Positions 49,813-61,725 of a stretch of DNA of 64,000 nt are shown in pieces. The DNA comes from Vandiemenella viatica (taxonomy: Eukaryota > Arthropoda > Insecta > Orthoptera > Morabidae), in the NCBI GenBank assembly GCA_031002005.1, contig JARYHS010013630.1:27185112-27249111 (forward strand), written 5' to 3'. The stretch's first letter is position 1. Every line of letters starts with the position of its first letter. Below the pieces are notes generated by a model that saw only the letters and a program-made list of their open reading frames with translations, did not search any database and was not told the origin of the DNA. The position numbers and the translations under genes were made by a program.

Positions 49813-52456
49813 TGTACACTCTTTGGCAAAAAAATTGACTGTCCGCGCCTGAGTCTAAGTCCCTTATTTCGTACAATGTGGCATCATTGCGCGTATTCAA
49901 CTCAGCGCCATCTGTTATTCATTTCCTTAAGTCAAGCCTCGAACAAAGCAGGAAGACTCCGCCCGCCCATTGACGATTCTTCTTGGTAGTTCATTTATCA
50001 TTCCCCACATTTCAGTAAAAAGCTATTGACCGATCTCGACACAGGTAACGCATTTTCCTGTCCCTGCATTCACTGTAATATTAGGCAAGATATCGCCGAC
50101 CATACCTCAATCGGACGAAATTCGGTTCCAGCTACACTTTTCTTAAATTCAGATCGTGAAACATATCGTTAAAGTTGTAATTAACAAGATTGCAATAAAG
50201 CGCAGTAAAAATGAGGTTCAGTTATACATTTTATTCCAAATGATTAGCGTAAAATTATAACGATATTTATTTATATATGATGTGGCTAATCAGTTGCAAT
50301 AATGCAACACATAATGGGGTGTGTGGTCCGAGAAGTGGGTGTAAATGTTCAAAGATCCAGAGTTTTTAGTTCTACAAAACTATTGAAACGATTATAAAGA
50401 GATTATTTCGGATAATTGTCTAATGCCACTTGAATGTAACTGACTTCCGAGGCAGGGTAAGGTTGTTTACCCACTGCACGAGCAGTCTGTGAACATGAGC
50501 TCCGTTTGCTTGTGGCTAACCATCTAGTCTTGTGAACGCGTGGTCCTCGGTTCGAGTCTAGGTTTTCCAATTATTTTTTTGCATTTATTTTAAACAAGTC
50601 GAACCTACAACTGCGTTATGCGTAAAATATAACATCGACTCTTACCTGCTTGCGTCAGGACATAACATACTTAAGGAAAGACTCATAACTGAGTGCTTCT
50701 TAATAAACTGCACACGTAACTATGAAAGCTTTCACTGAAAGAAATCTTCTCGGGCTTCAACATCGTCGAAATAGTGTCGTGTGGTTACGTTAGGTGGACT
50801 ATAACGAGTTCGCACCATCGTCAAGGAGACGAAAAACTAAATAATATTACTATACCAATTTCTTATTAAGCGTCTGGATTTCCGATTCGTCGACTTCTAA
50901 GTCATTAAAGGTGGAAAGGGAATGGAGACAAGGAATGGGAAGGAATTCGGACCATGGGTTTTGGAAGAAATAATCCCGCCATTCACACGAAGTGACTTGG
51001 AGAAACGAAGGAAAGTTTTCAATTTCTTTCATCAGATCCCCGCTCTCATCAGATGAACTCACTTCTGCACATATATTTTAATTTACGATTTTTAACTTTT
51101 CAATAGATTTTTTAAATAATTTTATGGACGGCATCATAGATCAAATACGAAAGAAATTGAAAAACTGAACCTAATGGCTGAGCGTTAACGCTATGGCTCC
51201 GCATTCGAGAGGAAGCTTGTTTGAATTCCTATCCGGCTATCCAGATTTGGATTTTCCTTCGTTTCTCCAAGTCACTTCGTGTGAATGGCGGGATTATTTC
51301 TTCCAAAACCCATGGTCCGAATTCCTTCCCATTCCTTGTCTCCATTCCCTTTCCACCTTTAATGACTTAGAAGTCGACGAATCGGAAATCCAGACGCTTA
51401 ATAAGAAATTGGTATAGTAATATTATTTAGTTTTTCGTCTCCTTGACGATGGTGCGAACTCGTTATAGTCCACCTAACGTAACCACACGACACTATTTCG
51501 ACGATGTTGAAGCCCGAGAAGATTTCTTTCAGTGAAAGCTTTCATAGTTACGTGTGCAGTTTATTAAGAAGCACTCAGTTATGAGTCTTTCCTTAAGTAT
51601 GTTATGTCCTGACGCAAGCAGGTAAGAGTCGATGTTATATTTTACGCATAACGCAGTTGTAGGTTCGACTTGTTTAAAATAAATGCAAAAAAATAATTGG
51701 AAAACCTAGACTCGAACCGAGGACCACGCGTTTACAAGACTTGATGGTTAGCCACAAGCAAACGGATCTCATGTTCACAGACTGCTCGTGCAGTGGGTAA
51801 ACAACCTTATCCTGCCTCGGAAGTCAGTTACATTCAAGTGGCATTAGACAATTATCCGAAATAATCTCTTTATAATCGTTTCAATAGTTTTGTAGAACTA
51901 AAAACTCTGGATCTTTGAACATTTACACCCACTTCTCGGACCACACACCCCATTATGTGTTGCATTATTGCAACTGATTAGCCACATCAATATATAAATA
52001 AATATCGTTATAATTTTACGCTAATCATTTGGAATAAAATGTATAACTGAACCTCATTTTTACTGCGCTTTATTGCAATCTTGTTGATTACAACTTTAAC
52101 GATATGTTTCACGATCTGAATTTAAGAAAAGTGTAGCTGGAACCGAATTTCGTCCGATTGAGGTATGGTCGGCGATATCTTGCCTAATATTACAGTGAAT
52201 GCAGGGACAGGAAAATGCGTTACCTGTGTCGAGATCGGTCAATAGCTTTTTACTGAAATGTGGGGAATGATAAATGAACTACCAAGAAGAATCGTCAATG
52301 GGCGGGCGGAGTCTTCCTGCTTTGTTCGAGGCTTGACTTAAGGAAATGAATAACAGATGGCGCTGAGTTGAATACGCGCAATGATGCCACATTGTGCGAA
52401 ATAAGGGACTTAGACTCAGGCGCGGACAGTCAATTTTTTTGCCAAAGAGTGTACAT
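49813..52456. repeat. 2.6-kb palindrome (fold-back), ~1.2-kb arms
   Basis: Left arm 49813-51014 and right arm 51253-52456 are inverted copies across their whole length, with only scattered substitutions and a 1-2 base indel (for example ctccg/atccg, tcta/tcaa, tatatatga/tatatattga). The loop is 238 bp. Outer ends read 'tgtacactctttggcaaaaa', similar to Tc1/mariner-type tips. The equal reading frames at 49807-49989 and 52279-52518 are the same non-coding sequence on opposite strands. No transposase is present. Confidence 0.9.
51168..51420 (+). mobile_element. SINE type 1 within the palindrome (loop and right arm)
   Basis: Head ctaatggctgagcgttaacg (A-box-like) and gtttgaattcctatccggc (B box region) lie in the loop. 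The body ccaagtcacttcgtgtgaat and tail region continue into the right arm. The left arm has only the inverted 3' part (50870-51014). So the palindrome centre lies inside a SINE copy. Confidence 0.72.
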
Positions 52457-54169
52457 TGACGCCATGTTCTGAATGACTTTATACAATACACAAAAGTTAC
52501 TAACGTCATACTTTTCATAATTTTTAAACCTTTCTAAAGCTTTATTCCATTATGAAAAACCACTTTGAGTGAATGCCTTAATGGACCCATCAAGATTTTT
52601 TCGGCGCAGAAATACCACTAGAAATGGTTTCTTGGCAAAATACTTTGTTCATATCTGCATCATATGACATTGAAAAATTACCTGCCTTTTTTTTTAATCA
52701 CGCTTTTTCTTCTCCTCAATTGAATTTTGAGAAATAAAAGTTTCTAGTTGGGTTTGTTGAAATGTACTAAGCCGAGAAGAGCTACTAGTGGAGGGTTCTT
52801 CAGGCTTGGTCACCTTACCATTTTATTCATCGAAACTAATAATTTTCAGGAATACACACAGTAACAATACGCACGGCGCTCTCTCAAAGCAAAATGTTTA
52901 TTTACCCCCTCCACTGACAACGCGTGAGCCTCGGCGGAGGGTGAGGTTCGAGGAGCCTGCGTGCGGACGAGTTGCTTGGCTTGCTGGTGTGAGTGCTCAT
53001 CACAAATTTCACATACACTTACTTATCACACACTAAATGTTTATATTCTCCATCGTCATGCTCGCATCGTAAGGAAGCGCGATCATGAAAGGTGCTGCCG
53101 CGTGAGGTACGCAATACGGCATTGCTCAAAGTCGATTACTTTATAGTGTTGGTGCGAATGTAGCCCCAGAGCACCCACAGAGGCGGCGCCCCTGCTGTCC
53201 AAACAATAATGTTAGAAGAAATGCCACGAATTCGAAATTTATCGTTATATTTTTCTCAAAACAAAATATTCCACACTTCTGACACCTTTAGTAAATTCTC
53301 TCTAAAAGTATTCACACGCTTAAAAGTGTGAACCATACAAAAAGAATGATAGACATATAATCACCGTATTAGAAAATCCAAAGGCCGATTCTGTCACCAG
53401 AAGTCTTGAAACAGATTTCAGAATACCGAGAGTCACTAATGGGTAGAAACATCTTTGAAATATTCGCACCCAGACTCCTGGTGAATTTTGGAAGAGATCC
53501 CTGGTAATTCCCATGGAGGAAGGGTCCTTTCTCCATGGTAATTCCGAGCATAAATTAATTAATAATATCTCTAGAACAGCGATTTTAGGAGTAGAACTTT
53601 GCCATGTACCCACTGTTTACGTTGCACTCCAACATCATGTTCGACTTAAAATGATTTTGGAAAAAAATTGAAGTTTTTGTAGTTGCTACAGTTTAAATGA
53701 CTTCATCGGTTGAATTAAACTTCGATATAATCTATGTAAAGAAAGTAAAATGTGTTGAAAGCGAAACTAAAGGAAATAAAACTAGCTGCAATAGTTAAAG
53801 GAACCCAAGTGTTCTACCCAGCCATAAAACATTTAATACTGAAAGGTCCTTTGGCGCCTTGTGCACGATAAGATGCGGTTAGCAAATGATAGAAAACCTG
53901 ACCTTTGGCTTTTGTATGACGAGTATAAATGGGAATATGTTTCTGGAAGCAAAAAAAATTTGCAAAAGAAATTTTAACAAAGTTTAGCCAGAATCCTGGG
54001 AGGCTATTGCTTTATTTCATTTTATTTTTAAGGAAAACCATTCTTAACAGGTATTTTTATTGAGCTGTGTGAAAATATAATTGTTTGTTTTTTATTTATA
54101 AATACGTTTATAAGAGTTAATGGTATGTTATTATATTTTCCATTTGTTTACCTTGTTTTTATTTTGCAG
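52457..54169. other. Spacer / presumed intron upstream of PAT exon
   Basis: No recognisable exon or TE. Ends in a pyrimidine-rich stretch and ag (54168-54169), a splice acceptor. Confidence 0.45.
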
Positions 54170-54417
54170 TTGTTGTCGCAATAGCAGTCCCAACCATTGG
54201 ACCGTTCACCTCTCTTATTGGTTCTCTGTGTTTTTCAATTCTTGGATTAATTTTGCCTGCCATAATAGAAGTATTAACATTCTGGGATGATGGACTTGGA
54301 GTTGGAATGTGGCGTTTGTGGAAGAATGTATTTGTTAGTATTTTTGGTCTTCTGGCACTTATTTTCGGTTCTTACGTCAGCGTAATAGATATCATCAAAC
54401 TGTATACAGAAGACTAA
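54170..54417 (+). CDS. Proton-coupled amino-acid transporter (SLC36/PAT-like), terminal exon
   Basis: 82 codons reading VVAIAVPTIGPFTSLIGSLC, then FSILGLILPAIIEVLTFWDD, GLGVGMWRLWKNVFVSIFGL and LALIFGSYVSVIDIIKLYTED, stop TAA 54415-54417. It matches the last part of insect PAT transporters such as pathetic: AVPT...F.SLIGA.C.S.LGL..PA.IE, FW, and a final helix ending SI.DI. Two hydrophobic helices are visible, the last transmembrane segments of this multi-pass family, which move amino acids with protons at lysosomal or plasma membranes. The acceptor tttttattttgcag precedes it; the exon starts with two bases completing a split codon. Upstream exons are not in view. An AATAAA (54416-54421) overlaps the stop, and another lies at 54600-54605. 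Confidence 0.85.
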
Positions 54418-54599
54418 TAAAATGTTTAACTCTTTTTGTAACATAATAATTTCTATCATTTCTTATTAACGGTACATAAAAAAGCAGAGTTTTTTTAAAA
54501 ATAACTTGAAAACTGATTTTACTATGCAAAATACAACTTTAATTTTGGTCACAGATTTAACAATTGAGTATAAATTTGTTTCGCCTGAAAGCAATGAGA

Positions 54600-54605
54600 A
54601 ATAAA
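54600..54605 (+). promoter_or_regulatory. Possible polyadenylation signal of the PAT gene
   Basis: AATAAA 180 bp after the stop, before LINE sequence starts near 54715. A second AATAAA overlaps the stop codon (54416-54421). Either may be used. Confidence 0.5.
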
Positions 54606-54714
54606 TGAAACGGCATCTCCTGTGTTCGCTTAAGGCGGCGATAGAGGATCTTGGTACTTAATACCTACATTGGCTCACGCCAAGCTAGATGATGGCGTAG
54701 CACATACATTATCA

Positions 54715-56025
54715 TTCCATCACTCCAGTCACAACTTGTTTCAAATATAGTTTATAAAGTATTCTTCTATCTCGATATTTTAGAAGACTTCTTTAAAATT
54801 TTGAACATCTTGTCTCACATAAGCTTTTTTGAAATCAACAAATGGCCTAAAAGTATCTTTGTTTTTCTTGATCCACTCTTCAAGTATTAATCTTAAAGCC
54901 AGAATTGCTTCCCTTGTAGCGCGATTTTTCCTAAACCCAAATTGATCTTAACCTACTATCTCTTCTACTACCCTTTCCATTCTACTGTATATTATTCTGG
55001 TCAGTAATTTTGAAACATGTTATGTTAGACTAATGGTGCAATAATTCTCACATTTGTTATCTTGTGCTTTCTTCAGAAGTGTGAAGACGATTTTTTTTTT
55101 ATATAAAAATTAGTTGGAATTTGTCCTGTTTCATAACTTATTGATATCAGTTTGAATTATCTTTCGATTCCTTCTTCTCCAAGAAGTTCTGCAGGGATCT
55201 CATCAATTCCAATTACCTTATTTGCTTTTCATGCAGAGCTCAATGTCGACATCGCCTTCCGTTTTCATAACGCTATTGTTCAAGTCGTCCCCATCATGTA
55301 TTCCTTCCATCGGTTAGCTGTATCACCTGGGCTTAAAAGAGGTTTTCCATCGGCCAGTTTTGAGTTGTGCTTAGGGGCCCCCCGGTGCACTGCACCGCCT
55401 AGCCCCACAGCAGCTATGCCCCTGCCATCGGCGGCTTTAATGTTTACACCTCTTTTCTTCATTTCTCCAAAATTCTGTTTGATCTTCCTATTTGCAACAT
55501 CTACTTTACCTATGACCTAGTTCCTTTTCTACTTCTTCACACTTTTCTTCTAGCCATTTTTCTTTTGCTTTTTTGCATTTCCTGTTTATTTGAGTTCTAA
55601 ATTGCCTGTATTGCTATCTTCCTGCTTCATGCCGAGCATTTTTGTGCCTTCTCTGATCCATCAGCTCCAAAATTTCCTCTGTGATCCAAGGTTTTCGGGC
55701 AACTTGTTTCCTAAAGCCTAATGTTTTTTTGCTCGCTTTCATTATTTCGGTCTTTAATGCATTCCATTCGTCCTCGATTGAGCTCCTTTCAGAGTTACCG
55801 TACTGCTTAGACCTAAGTCTACCATTTATGCAAATTCTTGTCTCGTGCTAGATTGTTTCAATTTATTCGCTTCCAGTCTGTTCTACTCATATTGCTTCCT
55901 TATTCGCTTGCATTGCAGCCTGCGCTTCATTACTATCAAATTATGGTCAGAGTTTATGTCTGCCCCTAGGTACGCTTTACGATCTAGAACATGATTCCTG
56001 AATCTCTATTTGACCATGATATAAT
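54715..56025 (-). pseudogene. RTE-type RT, degraded
   Basis: Reading the minus strand: LKKAQDNKCENYCTISLT (~55075), LLTRIIYSRMERVVEEIVG, DQFGFRKNRATREAILAL then RLILEEWIKKNKDTFRPFVD and FKKAYV (~54900-54815), ending near RILYKLYLKQVV. These are the fingers-to-palm blocks of RTE RT. Frame shifts, a TAA after IVG and a nested MITE show loss of function. The catalytic YADD region is not present. Confidence 0.7.
55355..55424. mobile_element. hAT MITE, deleted copy (70 bp)
   Basis: Right side ggtgcactgcaccgcctagc ... cagctatgcccctg matches the right half of the MITE at 19507-19686. Perfect 8-bp duplication ccatcggc at 55347-55354 and 55425-55432. The left TIR is largely lost beyond the initial cag. 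It interrupts the RTE copy, so it is younger than that copy. Confidence 0.85.
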
Positions 56026-56739
56026 CTAGCTGATATCTGCCTGTATCACCTGGACGTTTCCAGGTGTAAATTCTTCTTGCACTGTGTTTGCCTCAACTAG
56101 CTTATATCTTTCACAAAATTCTAACAACCTGCTTCCTCGCTCATTTATTTCTCCTAGACCAAAACTTCCTACAGTATTCCCCTCTTTTCCTTCTCCCACT
56201 ATTGCATTCCAATCACCCATGATTATTAGATTTTCATCCCCTTTCACATATTGGATTAATTCTTCAATTTCAGCGTATATTTTTTCTATTTCTTCGTCAT
56301 CTTCCTGTGACGTTGGCATATATACTTGTACTAATGTGGTTGGGACGGGCTTAGTTTCTAACCTCATCAAAATAATCCTGTCACTAAACTGTTCATAATA
56401 ACTCACCCGTTTCCCTACTTTCTTGTTCATTACAAATCCTACACCAGTGACTCCATTGACAGCTTGTGTGCTAATTATCCTGTGTTCCCCAGACCAGAAA
56501 TCCTGTGCGTCCTTCCATTTAATCTCAGTAATCCCAACAACATCTAACTTAAGTTGTTCCATCTCCCTTTTTAAGTTTTCTAACCTACCTGCCCTATTCA
56601 GACTTCTAACATTCCACGCTCCGACTCGTAGAATGTTTCTATCCATTCTGATGACTCCTCCCTGAGCAGTCCCCACCCGGAGATCCGATTGGGGGACTAT
56701 TTTACCTCCGGAATATTTTACCCAGGAAGAAGCCATCAT
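56026..56739 (-). CDS. RTE-type endonuclease domain (open part of broken ORF)
   Basis: 237 codons from ATG-ATG to a stop. APE-type fold: GAWNVRSLN (residue ~37), TEIKW (~72, catalytic Glu), YMPTSQEDDEE and GDWNA (~175). The final part, GLGEINERGSRLLEFCERYK, shows the usual 'NERG..LLEFC' block of RTE endonucleases. The stop comes after NVQVIQADIS, where the domain would go on to the SDH motif, so the reading frame is truncated. It cuts DNA to initiate target-primed reverse transcription. Nearly identical to the window's first 612 bases. Confidence 0.8.
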   Translation of the reverse strand: MMASSWVKYSGGKIVPQSDLRVGTAQGGVIRMDRNILRVGAWNVRSLNRAGRLENLKREMEQLKLDVVGITEIKWKDAQDFWSGEHRIISTQAVNGVTGVGFVMNKKVGKRVSYYEQFSDRIILMRLETKPVPTTLVQVYMPTSQEDDEEIEKIYAEIEELIQYVKGDENLIIMGDWNAIVGEGKEGNTVGSFGLGEINERGSRLLEFCERYKLVEANTVQEEFTPGNVQVIQADIS

Positions 56740-56971
56740 GATATATGTAATTTGAGAGGATTACATGTCCTCGGGATACCCTTTGGGTCTTTAATTCAGT
56801 GGTTTCCTGTTGCCTTCTGCATCCCCATGGTGTTTATCATTTCTGAGTCATCCACCTTTAGGGGCTGTTTTCAACCCCAAGTGCAAGAACCCTAGACCTC
56901 TTCCACTCTTTCGCCCTGCTTTCGGAGGCTGTTGGCAAGCAGTGGCTGATTCCTTATACCGGGAATCTTTC

Positions 56972-57510
56972 AGTTGCCACAGCCTCATCTGTACAAACAG
57001 GGTGCACCACGTAAAGAAGTTGACATTTGGTTGGAAAAGGTTAACAAAGTCTCTCCCAAAACCTTGCACCCCTTCATCCGCTTTCCCCCCCTAACGCGGG
57101 CCCTGAGTACACCACTAATGGTCTCTAAATATATGCCGATAACGGTATCTCGCCACACACTTTCTTAAAGCTGCCGCGTTTGTTTGCGCAAACTGCCGTA
57201 ATAGCACCGTCACATTCGCGGGATCCTGTCACACAACTTTTAAACATCTGTGCGATTCTTGCGGACTCCGTGATTTAGCAGTAGGCAGACGGAGATCTGT
57301 GAACTGACCGACATAAGGCGCAGAGCGATTAACTTGCGCATCTTGCCGTCTCCCTACTACTGTCTACATTATATATGCAAAATCTGCACTGTGTGCCTCT
57401 GCACTGTGCGTAAGCGATTACACTGTTCTATTGCAGCCCTCAAGATGCAGTTTTAGGATCTGTGACTTCCAGATTAAGAGGCTGTTCAGCTGGGAAATGA
57501 AGCAGTTCAT
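56972..57510. other. Spacer, no gene
   Basis: No coding block recognised. Confidence 0.4.
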
Positions 57511-57785
57511 CTATAAATCACTATAACAAGATGGTAGAAATATTTGTGTTTCCTTACAACATTTTCTTGGCTTCTTCATTACTAACCATAACATGAAAAT
57601 TAAGCTTTCCTTTAGCACCACTTCCTTACAAGCAAAATTCCACTTTGGTGTTTCCCTTTCTCTCCTGTTTGTGCTTGTTCTGCCACACAATAGCTCTTCT
57701 GTCTGTACAAATACCATTTTAAACTCGTCCCTGTCTTTCTTCATTGCCCTTAATTCTCCCCATGGCATTTTTTTTTCTGCTAATG

Positions 57786-57999
57786 GCTTTACACCTTGTC
57801 AACATCTAGGCCATTAGAGGCTGGAAAGGTCTGAGAACATGGAATGGGAAGGAATACGGCCTTTGCCTTTTCAAGGAACTACCCAGCATTCGCATGGAGT
57901 GATTTGGGGAAATCACGAAAAGCCCAAATCTGGATGCCCGGAGTACAATTCCAACCGAATTCGAGGATGGTGACCTTGCTGCTCACCAACCATCTCGGT
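57786..57999 (-). mobile_element. SINE type 1 (diverged copy)
   Basis: Reverse copy with ggccattagaggctggaaag, ttcgcatggagtgatttggg and cccaaatctggatgcccgga as in the SINE at 44536-44779; head region caaccatctcggtct at the high end. More diverged than the other copies. Confidence 0.72.
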
Positions 58000-58058
58000 C
58001 TCAAGGTACAATCTTCCTTAACCACACATAGTGTCTTCTTTCCTGCATAACTCATGCC

Positions 58059-58084
58059 TCTCTCTCTCTCTCTCTCTCTCTCCC
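58059..58084. repeat. (TC)n microsatellite
   Basis: Run of ctctct repeats followed by a C-rich run. Confidence 0.8.
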
Positions 58085-58730
58085 CCCACCTCTCCTTCTC
58101 AAGTTGGCCTCTAGTAATTGATGGTCCATATCCGAGACCTAGAATGGTATGACTGATGTCAGATATCACTTTTCTAATTTGCCTGTGTAATATCAAATAG
58201 TAGACCATAGATGCTCTGGCTGAATGCGTAATATAAAAAACGTTCCCAATTTCTTTCTTCTTATACCAAGAATTCCCAATGATAAAGCCATTTCTATTTT
58301 AGAATTCCAGAAATTTCTTTCCTTATATTTTTCTACTTCCCCAACCCTCCAGCTCCATAACTTTTATCTATTACTCCACACATAGGCATCAAGATCCCCA
58401 TTATCTGATTACAGTACATCCACATTATTATTTTTTCCCCCTTACATTCTACTGGTGGGGTACAGACTGGAATAATAATCACTTTGATTTTACCCCTTAC
58501 TTGAATTTTGGCATTGATGGCCCAGTTATTTTATTCCTTTCATCTCTTCGAGCAGCCCTTTCCTCATCAAGAATCCCATCCCATACCTCTTTCCATCCTC
58601 AGTTCATATCCAATACCATTTAAAGTCTTCGCGAAACTTCTTCATGGCTCCTCCTTTACACCTTGTCTCTGGTGGCCCAATTACAACCAAGTTCCTCCTT
58701 TCTGTGACATCCACAACAATCATTAACTTT

Positions 58731-61000
58731 CCCTGTTAACCTTCTTATGTTTGTGTCAGTCCACAATAGTCCTTTTCATTTCCCAGGGAAGTTTGTTAGG
58801 CTTGTCCTGTGATTGAAAGCACTATTTGGATTCACTATGGGCTTACTAAAGCTCTGTTGGGACTATCAGAGGTCCTGCAAGCCAATAGTAAGCAGTGGTA
58901 TTCCTCCTTCCCCCCCTCTCTTAGTTTGTGTAGAGCCTCCACAGCTACCTGACAATCCCAGAAAATAATGGTACTCTTCACTATGCTTTGCTCGTAACAG
59001 CTATCCCCTACTTAATATTGTCCCACCATGCAGAAGGAGGGGTTGGTCTTATGAGACTCTAAAGAAATCTGTTAGTATAATTGATTGCCACATCTTAGAG
59101 ATGCTCGTTCTTCAACTTTGGAGTTTATGATATTTAAAACTAATCTCTATTCCATTGTATTCTATTCTATTGTAAGAACATTGTCATGAATACTAGCAAC
59201 CTATACCTGACATACTAGCATTATTATCTCATGGTGAATTGTGTCACATATTTGTCAATCATTTAAACAATTTTATGAGTGTTAAGTTTAAATATGGTTG
59301 GTGTAATATTTTATTTATGAGGTGGAAATTAGTGAAACATGTATTATTTCAACATTTTGGATCTATAGTTATTAAAAATATTTTATTATTATTAATTTTA
59401 ATTGTGATGGAGCTATTGATCACATAGCATACATACAATGCTAAATAAAAAAGAAAAACCTACTCATCATCATCTCGATTTTATTATTGTTGGAATGTAA
59501 ATTTTCTCATGAGAGAATTTTTATTCTTAAGAGATTATTGTATCCCTACCTACTGGGAAGCAGTGTTGTCGTCACTTTAGGGTGTGTCGACAGCAAGGTC
59601 ATTAGTGCCCTAACAGTAACCAGATAATACTGTGAGCAAGCTTCCATTGTAGTAATTTTCAGTACTGTGCTACTGGTTGAGTCTAATGACCCTTGTATAC
59701 ATCACACTTGTGCCAATAGTGTCAGAAAACATCTTAATCATGCATTTTGTTAGAGATCAGAATTTTCAGTGGTGTTATTTATGGCAGTGAGGATACTGAG
59801 TAAAAGTCAAAAAAGTATTTAATTAAATTAATCGAGTATGAAGTGGTACATTTTTCAATTTTTTTAAAATTGCTATTAATATTTATCTTTACAATCCATA
59901 AAAAGTTTACAAATATTCACATTTACCCCATGTAAGTCCTGCGATTGGAATGTGAAGCAGTCTATAACAACTGTAAGAACAAAGTTTTTCTCAGCGTTGA
60001 GAATTAATAACTAGCCAAGTGAACAAGGTGTTTACACACTATATTTTGGCAATAAATATCTCCTTTGCCATCTTCATTTACAGATGATACAGACTCAGTC
60101 TGCATTTTTTTCACAAAGCAAGATAGTAGAGGTGCAGAAATGTGGGTTATAGTGCACAACAGTGACCTGAGGAAGATAAGGATGTCAATTCCTAACCAAA
60201 CATCATAGTTACTACTTACTCATATGAACACAAAATAGTCCATAAGAATGGTAATAATGATTGAAACAGGATTAGGATAGATATTACAAACCTTACAGTG
60301 TGGTAACTTAGATGGGAAGGAGAAAGAAATATCTTTCTAGATGAAAGATTGGCATTTCGGGTCCAAAAGTTGGCAGACATTAGATTCTACTGATGCACAT
60401 TCTGATTACTGATCCATTTGTTACCCAGAATGATCAGTCATGTAGAAACTTCTTTCATTCAAAAATCTTGAACATTGCATTGTTTCTCACACAAACAACC
60501 ACAATATCAATAATGTCATATCCTACTTCAGCATTCGAGCAATCAAAATAGTCATCACAAATTGTATTAATTTCACTAAAATCTCTTCAGTACAAATTGT
60601 GTAGCAAGCACATGCTGGATCTCTGACAGTTCTCCCTTTCATCCATTCTAAAATATACACAAATACAATTACATATGCAAATAATTACATATTTTTTTTT
60701 TCACCAATTTATTCCCTGCAACTCATCTGTCTTCAGCTCTGATTAGTGATAGTACTACCTTCTCTAACTTTGCATAAAGTCATATTGCCCTGTACAAGTT
60801 TTTAATGCACCATTAATCTTTTATTTTGATTTACATAGTTTAGGTATGATCTCTTCTATGACAGAGTCAAATAAAAACCTAAATTATTATTTTTTTAATT
60901 TTATTTATTGTACACACATACAAGACACCTGTATCATTTTTGTGGTATAGTATCCTCCACACTCAGTGCATGTCAGTCAACTCTTCTGAAGTGCCTGAAT
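58731..61000. other. AT-rich spacer, no gene
   Basis: No coding block, RNA gene or repeat recognised. A poly-T run at 61011-61033 marks its end. Confidence 0.4.
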
Positions 61001-61059
61001 TCCTTCTCTTTTTTTTTTTTTTTTTTTTTTTTTGAGAAGAGAGAACCACTCCTGCATCA

Positions 61060-61690
61060 CCAGGAGCACCTCATCATCAGATTGAAATTTCGTCCCAGAA
61101 AGTGCTTCTTTTGGGGATCCAAGCATGTGGAAATGACTTGGGACAAGGTTGGGAAAGTATGGTAGATGAGGCAGTGTGTAGGGTTCCGCGAGGATGCCTT
61201 TTCATCCCAAAAGAGGGTCAGCATAACGTTCCCTGCAGATGGCTGTGTCCTAAATTTCTTTGGGTTGGTTATGTCAAATTATTCTTTGCTCATTCTCTTC
61301 GTTTAAGGCTGATGGTAATGGACCCAGGTTTTGTCTCCGGTGACGATTCATGCAAGGAAGTCATCATTGTCATGTTCAAGGTGTTGCAGAAGTTATACAT
61401 ATGCATCAACATGCCGCTGCCTCCAATCCCGGAGTCAACTGCCGGTGTATCCATCATGGGCATCCATCATGCGGACACCTTATAAAACCTGAGCACATCA
61501 TGCATAATGTGATGTGCTGAATCATGACTAATTTCTACAGCTGTCGCTATGTCATCAAATGTCACTTGATGGTTTTCCAATATGATGGCTTCAACTGCTG
61601 CTGTGTTCTCAGGAGTCATGACACTATGTGTCTAGCATCAGCTACAGACATCACACCAATTGCGAACTTCCTACAGCATTTTAAAATCTT
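61060..61690 (-). pseudogene. mariner-type transposase pseudogene, internally deleted
   Basis: Minus strand, frames joined by eye: SVMTPENTAAVEAIILENHQ, VTFDDIATAVEISHDSAHHI, and MHDVLRFYKVSAWWMP (helix-turn-helix), then IVTGDKTWVHYHQP (first Asp kept, Glu to Lys), PKKFRTQPSAGNVMLTLFWD. A jump removes the second Asp block (HDNARPHT type), resuming at LPHLPYFPNLVPSHFHMLGS with the third block (PYSPDLAPSD changed, Asp to His) and KEALSGTKFQSDDEV. Two of three catalytic sites are lost or changed. A different mariner subfamily from 12995-13800. Confidence 0.8.
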
Positions 61691-61725
61691 GAGCATGGCT
61701 GCATTACAGCAATGTTGAAACTCGT

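Larger units (their letters stand above)
54715..56971 (-). mobile_element. RTE-clade LINE, copy 2
   Basis: Minus strand. 5' UTR 56971-56740, ORF endonuclease 56739-56026, then decayed RT down to about 54715, where recognisable sequence ends (3' truncated or lost). Its 5' part is the same as 1-849. It contains a deleted hAT MITE with 8-bp target duplication (55355-55424). It lies about 300 bp after the PAT stop codon. Confidence 0.8.
57511..58730 (-). pseudogene. Decayed LINE (RTE-like) with SINE inside
   Basis: Minus strand. About 58700-58300 gives scattered endonuclease-like pieces (LDEERAARRDERNKITGPSM, and GFIIGNSWYKKKE, compare the 'VITNTWFKKK' block that follows GDFNA in RTE-type endonucleases). 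After the SINE, 57770-57511 gives LRAMKKDRDEFKMVF, and TNRRERETPKWNFACK, resembling the basic linker after the endonuclease. Weak homology and many stops; a tentative call. Confidence 0.35.

Noticed and set aside
49807..49989. 60-codon ORF repeated at 52279-52518
   Set aside because: Duplicated only because it lies in the palindrome arms; no domain.
53320..53613. Minus-strand ORF of 97 codons upstream of the PAT exon
   Set aside because: No recognisable domain and repetitive 'catggtaattccca' content; not an exon of the plus-strand gene.
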